Below, piece after piece: positions 47,301-58,008 of a stretch of DNA of 64,000 nt. Below the pieces are notes generated by a model that searched no databases, was not told where the DNA came from, and worked only from the letters and a program-made list of their open reading frames with translations. The position numbers and the translations under genes are program-made. Numbering within the stretch: the first letter of the stretch is position 1; each line of letters begins with the position of its first letter. The DNA comes from Asterochloris sp. CNOR1 (lineage: Eukaryota > Chlorophyta > Trebouxiophyceae > Trebouxiales > Trebouxiaceae): contig OZ017751.1 of assembly GCA_963969365.1 (NCBI GenBank), forward strand, positions 992,001 to 1,056,000, in the 5' to 3' direction.

Positions 47301-47863
47301 AGGGTACCTTTGCATGGTACCTCTGGTGTTCCACGTCTGAACTGCGTAGCTGTCCTCCACGTAGTTGGCCTCATTGAAGCGACTCTATGTTGGCACCGCT
47401 ACACAAACTGCCTCCAATGCCCTCAGATTCTAAAATTCTGAGTGTGGTCTTGCTCATGCGCGGGCTATGTGCCAAGTGAAAACCTCAACTGCCTGCAGGC
47501 AGCCGCCTGGGCCGCTCAGCGACGTCTCAGACTGGGCAGTGGGGCAGGACCCTGCAAAAACCCTCAGCCTTTCTGGACAATGATCTATGGGGCCGCCTAC
47601 ACTTGGACGCACAGCTGCCTCCCCACCCCAGAGACATGCCGCAGATACACTCCCGGAGCATGGGGCATGCCCTGCAGCCCCGATCTGTAGCAGACGAGGA
47701 TGCGCCTGTCCCACAGGGTGCCAGAATCAGTGCTCAGTCAATGAATCCCTTGTTAGCCTACGGCCGCGCAAGGCAGGGCCATCGTGGCAGTGATGCCCTG
47801 CACAAGCACAGCATGCCGCGCAGCAAGTCCCAGCCTGATTTTCCTGCTGGGCAGGACGACTAA
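38334..47863 (+). CDS. SOS1: SOS1-type plasma-membrane Na+/H+ antiporter
   Basis: Exports Na+ in exchange for H+. More than 20 exons. Membrane part: 38334-38501, 38571-38595, 38870-38971, 39119-39280, 39442-39531, 39670-39810, 40055-40221, 40468-40513, 40733-40840 and 41321-41575. It shows Ala-Thr-Asp-Pro-Val-Ala-Val-Val-Ala-Leu-Leu and Gly-Glu-Ser-Leu-Ala-Asn-Asp-Gly, exchanger signatures, plus Gly-Leu-Arg-Gly-Ala-Val-Gly-Leu-Ala. Long cytosolic tail: 42021-42255, 42666-42761, 43083-43239, 43465-43609, 43989-44075, 44267-44426, 44933-45093, 45421-45563, 45793-45919, 46217-46344, 46631-46802, 46926-47015, 47066-47291 and 47499-47863 (stop TAA). It includes a cyclic-nucleotide-binding-like region around 45421-45563. 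Tail plus NHE core is the SOS1 layout. Splice phases agree except between 38595 and 38870, where a short exon is probably missing. The very C-terminus is Ser/Pro-rich, possibly a regulatory segment. Confidence 0.88.
46355..46391 (+). repeat. 20-bp-period direct repeat in an antiporter intron
   Basis: TGCATGCTGACACAGGC starts at 46355 and again at 46375, directly after the exon ending at 46344. Non-coding. Confidence 0.9.
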
Positions 47864-48130
47864 TGACAGTCCTCCAATCTTACTCCCTCCCTCAGTGTGC
47901 AAGAGAGCTGGCTCGAGTTACATCCAGCTGCATCTGATTGTAGTTGCAGCTGGACATTGCATTCATGGCAATTGCAGTTATACCCACCTACATGGGACCT
48001 GTTCAGGCTGAGGCCGATGAAGCAGACAGCAATCAGTTCTGGCATTGTGCCATCTTCATCTAGATTGAATGCACATGTCAGCTGATGGAACCTGCATTTC
48101 ACTACATATGAATTGGCAAAGTAGGCACAC
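47864..48130. other. short convergent intergenic region
   Basis: Only 267 bp separate the stop codons of the antiporter (+) and OPT transporter (-). Transcripts very likely overlap at their 3' ends or use closely spaced polyadenylation sites. No recognisable signal seen. Confidence 0.5.
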
Positions 48131-51100
48131 TCATGGGGAAAAGGCTTTCATGCACGCTGTGACAATGCTGGCTGTGCCCTCGCCCAGCACCAGGCCGCTT
48201 GCAATGACCACCATGAGGTTTGCATGGCTCCTGGCGTGAGCAAACAACCACGTCTGTTCTACAACGCTGCCAATGACTCGTGGCAGTGTCCACTGTGGGG
48301 ACACATACATGCCAACGCCAAATCCAATGCCAGATGGGAGCACATTCTGCAAAATGATGGTAAGCCTGGCTGGCTTCTGGATGGGAGAAGCAAGGTCCTG
48401 GTGGGTCAAGTGGTCCCTATGCCGCTGCAGGAGGAAGCTGCTGATGGGCAGCAGGGCTGCCAGGGCTCCCGCAGCACAGCAGAAGGGAAGCACGTGGGGA
48501 GGTAGCTGGCCGCCATTGACCTGCACGGCATCAGGTGACAGGGTTGGTAACAAGCCAGATCCTCATCTAGAGCTGACGGCAGGCATGGCAACACCCAGGA
48601 GAGTGCAACAGGCTGTTCACCCCACACCCCCGCTCTGCTGGTGTCCTTCAATGAGCAGGCTGTCCTTGTAAGCAGTGGCATGGGAGCCTCAGGTGCAATT
48701 CCCAGATGCGCCACAATGCAGCAGCAGCAGCAACAGCAAAAGCATTCCTCAACTCTGCGGCAGCAGCAACCCTCTACCCAGCAGGAGCGAACCCTCTCAC
48801 CAGCTCGGCCATGTCCAGCCAGATCTCTGCCGTGGGTGCAGGGAACTCTGGTCCGGGGACCTGTGCGCTGGAGGTGTACAGAGCATACGCGGCCACGCTG
48901 ACGAAAACCGAAGCGCCAGAACCCAGTAGCATGGCGGAAAACTGTGCCCTTGGGCACACCCCCAGCAGGTGGGCAGTCTTAAAGTCCTGCAGGCTGGTGG
49001 GGCTTGCTCAGTCTGCACTTTGAATGCTTGGCACGCTGGGCATAACAGCCCCTGTTGAGCATATGATCCTGGCAGGTTAGGACAATGCAAGGGGTCATCT
49101 TGGTTCCAAACCAGTGCTGCCATTGCTTCAGGGCTGCCCAGTCAGGTTGCGTGGCTGATGCAGGGGCCTGCCGCTTGTGCGCCTGTCAGCATGCAGAGGC
49201 AGTGACAGGGCCGCCTGCCACCTGCAGGGAGGACTCTCACAAGCAACCACTGTGCACCTGCATCATGTCGCCGGCCTGCTGGGCGCCAGCCTCTGCGATG
49301 GCACCAGCCACCAGGTTGGGCACCACCCTGCCTGGCGACACAAGTGCGAAAACGCCCTGCAGGATGTCAGCTCTGACTTAGATCATGCAACAGTTGGCAG
49401 AGCAAACTCGGCAGGCACAGTGTGATGATGTTGCTGCCTAGCATGCAGACCAGAGATGCTAGTACAACACTGGCTGCACTACGTTCATGCGCTGTCAGGG
49501 AGGTGGTGCCTGCTGACGCACCTGTGTCAGCTTGGAAACGCCAGACACTGGGTTGAGGTCTGTCTCTCCAAGAGCCCTGCATGCCACCCAGGCAAGGACC
49601 CGGTGCACAGTTGTAACAGACAGGAGGCCAGCAGAACAGCAGCAGTCTGCCGTGCAGATCCTCAAAATGGAACAGAAGAGGGTTCTTTGGTCTTTGTGTA
49701 GTGCAAGGCGCATCCTACCTGACAGCTAGTACAGCCACCAGCAGCGCCAGCACGATCGCCACCAGGGGCTCCCAGAAGGGCATGTGCAGCATCGGCGCCA
49801 GCACAGCGGTGCAGAAGGCCGCTGCAGCAACAATGCCGCCAATCCAGGACCACCGGGGAATGGCTGCCTCCTCTGAGCTGTAACTTACCTCATCATCCGG
49901 AGCTGGGTTTGAAGGGGATCTGTACCACCAGGAGGGGTCCATCTTAACAGGTATGCGCATGACACTCAGGCTGTGCTCAGCAGTGCACAGGATGCATAGA
50001 CTGCGCACTGTGCCCAGAACCTGTACGGCTGTGCAAGCATCTGCATTGCGGCAGGCGAATCTTTGGGACGCAGAGGCCAACTCGGACCAACGTGACCTGC
50101 CGCCACATCCAGTGTCAAGCAGGCCACCTGAGGCTCTGATGTTTACAGCTTAGCACAAGCATGGTGGCAGGCTTGATGAAACTTGAACACAGGACCACCT
50201 CATATACCGCTTACCTCGCTGCCACAACTCAAACGCACCACCATGGGTTGTCAAGCTGTGGCCCGACACCGACACATGCCTGGGGCATCAAAGAGCTGCC
50301 CATGCAGGCACAGCAGGACAGCGACACGCAGAACACAACCCTGGTAGCCACTGTGCCCACACAGAGAGCACAGCTCTCACAGCAGCCACCCAACGCCAGG
50401 GGTTTCCGTCACCATGCGCACTTCCAGCAGCGCCACCTATGCTTCACAGGTTGCACAGACATGAAGAGCAGCCACCTGCCAGGCATCACCATCCACCAAG
50501 ATCTGCTCAGCTCTGCAGTGCCAATTTGCCCACACACACGCCCACAGATACAGGGGACACCTGCCGGCCATTGTGCCCACCTGCGTTTGCGCAGCTCCTG
50601 CAGCGCCGATTGCCCCAGCAGCAGAGCCAGCGAGGTCAGGCTGTCTCCCAGCATGATGGCCAGGCTGACCCAGAGAATCCACCCAGTTGCGCCGGACTTC
50701 CAGTCGCCAATGCTGCCTGGCGCCCAGCCCTTGCGTCGTGCAAAGGGGCCCAGGATGCCGTAGCCTGCAGCATGCATGACATGCTGCAAAGCATGGTCTC
50801 AGGAACATCGACACGCTCAGACCATGTGCTGTGCCAAGGCACCCTGTAGCCTGCATGAGGGTGCATGCGCTGTTTGTGACACGGCGAGGGGATTGGCAGA
50901 TGAGCCTGCTAGCCTGCACAAGCCAGCAGTGCACTGCTGCGTGGTCAGTTCATCACATCACACCCTCATGCCGCCTGGATGTCTCATGCAGCACAGCTGG
51001 CTGGAGATTGCAGGACGGCTGCACACATTATCTAGGCACCCCAAGGAGTGGCTGGCATCCCCTCCAGATGACGCACGCAGCAACAGCAACGGCCAGACAT

Positions 51101-53852
51101 CAAAGGAGCTGGGCCCACCTGCAATGGCGCCCCCCAGCATAGAGAACGCGGTGCGAGGCCCCATGATCATCCCCTGCCCAACATAGCCCATGGACGGCGC
51201 CAGCACCCAGCCCCAGGCCGTAGCGCTCTGCAGAGCTTCAGAACGTGAGATGCACAGGGCTGGAAACAGCAGTGCCTAGAATAGCTTGAACGCAAGAGGA
51301 CAGTGCCAACAGCCCAGTCAAGAGTAGAACTCTGGGTGAGAGGGCTGGCCGTGTGCTGCATGAGCCATGCGCAGCTGCCGGGGGCGGCTCTACTCCCCAG
51401 ATGCAGCGCAGCAGGGAGATGATGAGGGCAGGGTGTTTCGCACCTGCAGGCCAACCCAGGTGAAGACAGGGAACGCCTTGATCCAGGGCAGAAAGTTGGC
51501 TAGGAGGCTGTAGGCGCCGGCAGCCACAAAAGACCACAGCAGGGCAGCCCAGGCTGACTCCCAGTTGCCGGAGAGCTGCGTTTCGAGGCCTGTCTGGTCC
51601 TTCAAGGCTGCAGAGTCATGCGCCATTTCAGATTGGGGTGAAGCACATGGATGATGACAAGGCCTGCCATCCAACCCAGCATGAAGTGTGAGGCAGTGCT
51701 ACAGATCTTCAAGCTGCAGTGCAGATCGCGCCACAGCAGAACATGCGTGACACCCTGCGATAGGATTGCAGCAGGACCATGCACAGCATACAGAGCCCCT
51801 CTGAAAGCTTCTGTGGAGCAAGTCTGACGCACTCTGCTGGTACTGCTGCCGCAGCTTGGTCTGGTAGGAGCCCATGGTCAGGCCGCTGTCAGCCTTGGCC
51901 AGGCGCAAGCTGTGGGTGTGCAGGGAGGGCGCTCGAGTCCCCCGCCGGCTGCTAGGGCTGTCCAGCGGCAGGTTCTCCTGCAAACAAGTTGTGAAGCTCA
52001 ATGCTCGGGCATGCATATCGGGGGTGCATGACAATTTAGGTTGATGGGCTGCGGAGGCTGGTTCCCTTGCTGATTTGAAGTTCTGTGCCGCTGCTGATAG
52101 GAGGTCACAGGCAGGCATGCTGGATCTGGCCCTGCTTTGGCATGGCTCCGCCGGTGATCAGAGCTACAAGCACTCCTTGGCACTGTTCCTCAAGCCACTG
52201 GTGGTGGTCGCGCAGTGCAGCAAAGTCTAGCAGAGAGGCTCAACCAAGCCGCAGGGGGCACTGCTGAGTGCAGTGCTCACCCTCAAAGTCGCCTCAAGAG
52301 GTGCAGCGGACACTGGGGCTGCCCGCGGGCTGGCCCGAGGGCGCCGCTGTGCGACGCCTGTGGCCTCTGCTGCTTTGCTGTCACCAGTGGCAGGAAGCGC
52401 TGCCTCATGATCACCTGCGGCAAGCACCTCTGTATGGCACCATGCAGGGCAGCAGGGTACGACCCAGTCAATGAAGCATGGGCTGAGGTGCAATGCAGCA
52501 TCCGGTATAGAGGGCTTACTGGGCCGCATGTATGGAGTTGCTTACTGACCAGTGACAGTTTCGCAGTAGTTCGCTGTGCCTCCGGCCCCGTCTTGGTCAT
52601 CCTTCAGCGGCGCCAGACCATGCAGAGTCCTGATGACATTAGCGGTGGCTGTGCCTGAGGGGAATCTGCAGCAAAGAGTTGCACAGCTGTTTGAGCAGCA
52701 CCCTTTTGCAAACAGTTGGCAGCAGGGTTGCATGTTGCACATGGACCTTTCCATGAGTAGCCCATGCTGCCTGCTACAACGTGGCGCATATAGCTGGTAG
52801 ACGGGTGTGTACTCTAAGAGTAGGCTGTCAATGCAAGACTGGAAGCCACTGAGTGCAGGAGCACACCTGAGCTTCTCCTTGAGGATGGTCTGCACCCGCA
52901 GGGGGACCGCCATGAACACGCCGAGGAAGGCCAGCGCCAGAGCCCACAGAATCAGCTGGCCCCAGGACAAGCGCAGGGGCCCGTCTGGCGGGTTCTGAGC
53001 GGGAGTCATGATGGACAGCGCAGGGATAACTCCCACAAAGCCTGCAACAAGAATCGCAGCTTGAGGGCACTGGTAGAGGAATGTGGCCCTTAAAGGCCTC
53101 TGGCAGCTTGCTGCAGGGATGAATCGGGGCACTGCTTGTTCAACGAGGCAAGGCTGCCTGCCGCTCTGGCGTGAACAGGCCGTCAAGCCAGATGCCTCGG
53201 CCAGACACACACCAGCCTGAAACTCACCTGCTGCCAGGGGCATGGTGGCGGTTGCCACTGCAGTTGTCTGAGTGATCACGTTCTCTCCAATGGTGTAGCC
53301 CTGCATCGCCTGCCAGCCGCGCAGCACCCTGAAGACGCCAAAGCCCAAGATGGCGCTCTGCAGGGAGAAGGCTGTCAGGGCGGATCTGGACACCTACTGG
53401 ACTTGTGACGGCCTGCCTGTGCTAGGTGGTGCAGATGAAGCTGCCCTCACCTGCAGGCTCCCCATGGTCACCCAGCCGGTCTGGAGGCCAAAGTAGGTGT
53501 TGCTGAAACACAGGATGCTGCCAACCACCAGCCCGATCACCACAGCACGCAGCGTCAGCTGCCTGTCGCCAGCGCCCGCCTCAGGAGCCCTGCACAGCAG
53601 GTGGCGCTCAGGAGTGCTATGCGCAGGTGGATGCTGAGGATATACTGATCAGTGACGCAGTTGTCCTGCAGGCCGCAGTGTGTGCACGATGGGCGCACCT
53701 GGCTGCAGCAGTTGCTGCTGTGCACACAGGTTGCTCCGGAGGACTCACTCGTGGGATTTTCTATCAACCTGCTGCAAGAGGTACTGGGTGTCGGCCTCTG
53801 CTTGCCCCATGTCCAGCGCCTCTTCTGTGTCCTGCTGCTCTCCGTTGGCCAT
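48131..53852 (-). CDS. OPT-family transporter (14 exons, 746 aa)
   Basis: Polytopic membrane protein of the oligopeptide transporter superfamily, which imports peptides or metal chelates with protons; substrate not predictable here. Exons: 53852-53749, 53589-53451, 53357-53228, 53041-52867, 52665-52557, 51977-51833, 51607-51444, 51227-51119, 50764-50581, 49970-49719, 49576-49522, 49356-49258, 48986-48801 and 48520-48131. Every junction is phase-consistent. Family features: Leu-Thr-Leu-Arg-Ala-Val-Val-Ile-Gly, Asn-Thr-Tyr-Phe-Gly-Leu-Gln-Thr-Gly, Phe-Pro-Ser-Gly-Thr-Ala-Thr-Ala, Thr-Asp-Leu-Asn-Pro-Val-Ser and Gly-Ala-Ile-Ala-Glu-Ala-Gly-Ala-Gln-Gln. A hydrophilic Ser/Arg loop follows the Thr-Ala-Thr-Ala region. 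Length and motifs suggest the branch containing yeast YGL114W rather than plant YSL proteins; that placement is tentative. The ATG at 53852 starts a short acidic cytosolic N-terminus. Confidence 0.9.
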
Positions 53853-54384
53853 TGCGCTGAAAGGTGACACCATAGCCACCGGAAAGACACGCCCGGCTGA
53901 GGATGATGGTCCTGCTGCATGCAGCCGCGTTTTCGCAGAATGATAAGCAGTTTGACGGCAGCATGCTCAGTGGGAAGCGCACCTGATGACATGCTTCCAT
54001 GGCGATTGGCTACCAGTGCATCCTTTGCCTCATAGGCCCCTGCCATCTAAGAATTTCCGCTGGCTGGGTGTTGCTCAAATACAACAACAGCATAAGCTGC
54101 AGAGCCCAGCTTGATTCTGTGGCTGCATTTTGGCAGACGAGAGTGCCTGGATCGCCTTTACCACAGTTGCAAGCCAACTACAGATGACTACTACTCAAGA
54201 CTTAGCCATGTGTTGTTGGCCTCACATGCAGAGCATCAGCTGAGCTGCCAGGAAACTTCACGTGAGACCGCGTGCTTGGGCTTTGACCTACAGGTATCTG
54301 AAACAGACATGCCACCAAACAGTACAGAGAGGAGCCTCTTGCTGCTAAGCCTACCATGAGGTGCACTGATCTTGATCGTCGACC
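53853..54384. promoter_or_regulatory. divergent intergenic region (OPT transporter / PPR gene)
   Basis: 532 bp between two start codons that face away from each other; it must contain both promoters. AT content is locally higher around 54040-54120. No named element recognised. Confidence 0.45.
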
Positions 54385-57300
54385 ATGAGGCTCTCAAGTC
54401 TTTCCTGGAAGGGAAGGTCCATCCAGTATGAGTCTGCAGACATCTTGCGGTTCCCAACCTGTGTGCTCAGCCAATCCACCAGACATAGCATACCAGGAAC
54501 GCCAGACTCTGCGGCATCAGGTTAGCAAGACAACTCTCCGCCTGGTGTGGCCTCGACACACTGTGCCCATCTACAGTTTCTCGCGCTGTTTACAGATCTC
54601 CCTGTCCTGCAACCAAAGCCAGTCCGGCGAGCTGGACTGCCCTTGCCAGATCCTGTGAGGTTGCCAGACCTTGAACATGCAGACCGACCTGTCAGAGTAA
54701 GGCTGGCCCCTGCACTGCATGCCCATTGCTGCTGCAAGCAGAGACAGGAAGGGCCTGATGCCTTTTGCAGGGGACTGTCAAGCTGCCAGTCAGCGAGCTG
54801 CAAGCTGCCCATGCTCTGCTCACTTTGCGTCCAGACCAGCATGTTGGCTCAGCTTTGGATGGGCGCCATATGCAGCGCAAGCAGATCGCAAGGTTTGCGC
54901 CTGACTGCTGGCACAAGCACTGTGAGGACAGCATGGATTGCAGTGGGGTGGATGACCTAGGCCTGTTGACTGCATGGCTGCAGGCTCCTCGCGTACCTTG
55001 AGGAGGCTGGCCAGAAGCAACTTGCCCTCAGGGCCTTCCAGTTTATGCTGACCCAGCCGCACTGTTTTGAGACCAGAGATGCCTTCATCTATGCCCAGCT
55101 CATGAAAAGTTTCAGCAGGAGCAGGAAAGACTCCAGCATCGCCCTCCAACTGTTCCAAGACATGGAGGCGAGGGGCCTGCAGCCAGACCTGGTAGCCTAC
55201 AACACAGCCATCACCGCTGCAGGTGAGGCCTCCAGGTGGGAGGGTGGCTGCGCTTGGCAATTTGTTGCTGTTGGCCATGCTTGGTGCTTGCGCTGCAGTG
55301 CTGTTGCAGCAAAGCCTGTCAAACAGCAGCCATGTGGGACTGCGCACTGGTTGGGCCGCCAGCGCAGCACAATGGCACCAGATGGCCTGCCAGAGAGAGC
55401 TCTTCAGCGTCGCTGTCTGCTGCAGGCCGCACCTCCAGTTGGGAGCTGGTCCAAGATCTGTTTGATGGACTCAAAGATGCTGGGCTACGCCCTGACGTCT
55501 GGACCTTTACGTCTCTGATCCAAGCCAGCCAGGCATGCAGACGTCCCTGGAAGCAGGCTCTGGACCTGTTTGAGCAGATGCAGACAGCAGGTCAATTGTG
55601 TGCACCTCAGGGCTGTCAGACGGTCATGGCCCCTTGCAGTCATGACGCCAGGCCACTCCACAAGCAGCTCTGGCATGATTCCTGCTGATATCACTGGCAT
55701 GTGGCTGGCTTGATCATGTGAATGGCTGCACTCATTCACATGGTGCCAGCAGCAGTTGGCATCACAAACCCCTGCCAATCACGTGCAGTGGGGTATATCG
55801 TTTCACAGTAAGGCCAGCAGCACGACAGATACTCATACTTTGTATGCAGGTGTTGAGCCCAATGTGGTTACTTATACCACCGTGATGGGCGTGCTGCACA
55901 GGTCTGGCCAGTGGCAGATGGCCATGCGCATCTTCAGGAAGATGGAGGGAGCAGGGATCCAGGCCGATGTCAAGGCCTATAATGCTGCCATCGCAGCTTG
56001 TGCTAAGGGCTGCGACTGGCAGCAGGCCTGGTCTGTCTTTGCAGGTTTGTTTCAGCCTGCTTGCAGTCAAGTGTCTGCCGGCCTCACAAGCTGCTAGGTG
56101 TGTACACCTCATGTGTCTTCATCATGCAGCACATGGTGTCTTGCACATGGGTCCCTATGCTTTGGCTGTGCATGGAAGTCCACAGGCGCTTGATGTTGAA
56201 CACCAGCCACTTCGTCTCACTGCTGCAGGTATGCGCCTTCTGGGTGTGCAGCCTAGCACAGTCAGCTTCAACTCACTGTTGAGCGCCTGCGAGCGTTGCA
56301 ATGAGCCTGACCGCGCCCTAGAGGTCTTTCACACCATGCAGCGCTCAGTTGTCAGCACCTCTGGCTATGTCAACCCGTCACCCATCACGTGAGACATATA
56401 CTGTGACTGCCTCTCGGTGGAAGCTTCTTCACAGCATGAATAGCCTGAACGCCTTGACAGACTCATGGTGATGGCTACGTTGTTGCGCAAAGATGTGTAG
56501 GTTCCCATCGTGGCATGCTGTGGGGCCTGCCCACTATGTCAGGCAAGTCTGAAAGCTCATGTCAGCAGTTCCCTGAACCCCTGTGCTGGCGAACTTTTGA
56601 TAACTTTGCGGCTGGAGGAAGGCTGCTGCCTGTGCTCATATCAGTAAGACCTGCTCAACCCTGCCGTCAGGTACAGGCCCCTTACAAACTTACTCATTGC
56701 TGCAGGTACAATACATTGATCTCTGCGCTGGGCAAGGCTGGCAGGTTGCATGAAGCACTGGAGATGTACGGCAGCATGCACAGCGCTGGCCTGCCTGGTG
56801 ACGTCTTCACACTGGCGGCCCTGATCACAGCCTGTGAAAAGGTGCAGCTGCCGTCACAGGGTGAAGAGGCCCGGCCTCTGGCAGCTGCGCCACTTTGCAC
56901 TGATGCAGGCTCCAAGCAAGTTGACTGCCCACGCATGTCGCCCGCATGGATTGCTGCCTGCTGAGCAGAGGCTGGTGCTCTGGATTGCTGCCTGCTGAGC
57001 GGAGGCTGGCACTTTGCAGGTGGCTGATTGGGAGCTGGCCATGCAGATGACCAAGCGCTTTGAAGAGCGGGGGGTGGCCCCCAACACAGTGGCCTGCAAT
57101 GCCCTCATCAATGCCCTTGGATCTGGGGGCCAGTGGCAAAAGGTAAATACACCTGAGGCCACACGCTGCCATGATTGCTGTCTGCCTGACTGCTTTGTTG
57201 CAATGCAGGCTGTGGAGATCTTTGACGGCATGCATGACTGCCAGCTGCCCGTGTCTGGGGACCCTGCAGATGCTGTTTGCGTCCCTGCCGACGACGTCAC

Positions 57301-57767
57301 CTATGCCAGCACTATCTCTGCCTGCCAGCGCAATGGGCAGTGGCAGGCAGCCCTGAGAGTCTATGAGGTGTGCTGCTGTCTTTCAACTTGCTGGCTCCTG
57401 CATGGTCCTGTTACTGCAGCCTGAAGCCTTTGCCTTCAAGTGAAATGCTGCTGTGAGTTGAGCGCTCAGCCAAGCTGCATGCTGTGTTTCTGTGCAGCAA
57501 CTCACAGCAGCGGGGAGGCAGCCCACCAGCTATATCTATGCCATGCTGCTGGTGGCTTGCGAGGAAGGCCAGCAATGGGCAAGGGCGACTGAGATCTTCA
57601 AAGCCATGGACGCCCAAGGCCTGGGACTGGACGCAGTGTCCATGGCTGGGCGCCGTCTGGTCTACGCCTTGCCAGGCCTGCTCCCAGCCGTCCCTCCTCC
57701 CCTGCTGGAGGCAGCCAGGGCTGTCATCAGGACTGGCAGGGCAGCCAGAAAGCTGATTGACCGATAG
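54385..57767 (+). CDS. organellar P-class PPR protein
   Basis: Eleven exons: 54385-54520, 54577-54659, 54771-54892, 54984-55222, 55426-55590, 55850-56044, 56229-56388, 56706-56841, 57020-57142, 57209-57367 and 57498-57767 (stop TAG). All phases agree. About ten 35-residue helical repeats read as P-type PPR motifs, for example Asp-Leu-Val-Ala-Tyr-Asn-Thr-Ala-Ile-Thr-Ala-Ala, Val-Val-Thr-Tyr-Thr-Thr-Val-Met and Thr-Tyr-Asn-Thr-Leu-Ile-Ser-Ala-Leu-Gly. Such proteins bind organelle RNA sequence-specifically to protect, process or activate transcripts. The first two exons are Ser/Arg-rich and poor in acidic residues, consistent with an organelle presequence; plastid or mitochondrion cannot be decided. 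No DYW or SMR tail is visible. The Met at 54385 was chosen because it makes exon 1 phase-compatible with the rest; an earlier start is possible. Confidence 0.85.
56948..57015 (+). repeat. 34-bp tandem duplication next to a 3' splice site
   Basis: GGATTGCTGCCTGCTGAGC plus 15 following bases occurs at 56948 and again at 56982 with three or so differences. The second copy abuts the acceptor of exon 57020-57142. Confidence 0.9.
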
Positions 57768-58008
57768 AACTCCTCTTTCTCAATGCCTATTTTCATAATT
57801 TCATTTAGGACCCCTTCCTGAAGCATGTCTCCTGGAGGGCTGCTAAAGGACTTCATCCCATGTTTGCATCGAGTGCTGTCAGGCGTGCACTCTTACAGAT
57901 GATCAGTTCTTGCGCTCAATTCAGACTGCCTCAGCGCCTGAGGCCTAGATGTCATGTCCTCTGTGTAAACACAGCAGCTGGCCTCTAAAGAGCCTCTCTC
58001 ACTTCAAC
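57768..58008. other. short intergenic region between the PPR and uL2 genes
   Basis: 241 bp from the PPR stop codon to the proposed uL2 start on the same strand; it includes AT-rich sequence around 57790. If the uL2 start is instead the in-frame Met at 57949, the gap is 181 bp. Confidence 0.4.

Noticed and set aside
52215-52658. Plus-strand frame with a Cys-rich stretch resembling a zinc finger (Cys-Asp-Ala-Cys-Gly-Leu-Cys-Cys)
   Set aside because: Lies opposite introns and an exon of the OPT transporter. Spacing does not fit a GATA or other known finger, and there is no supporting exon chain.
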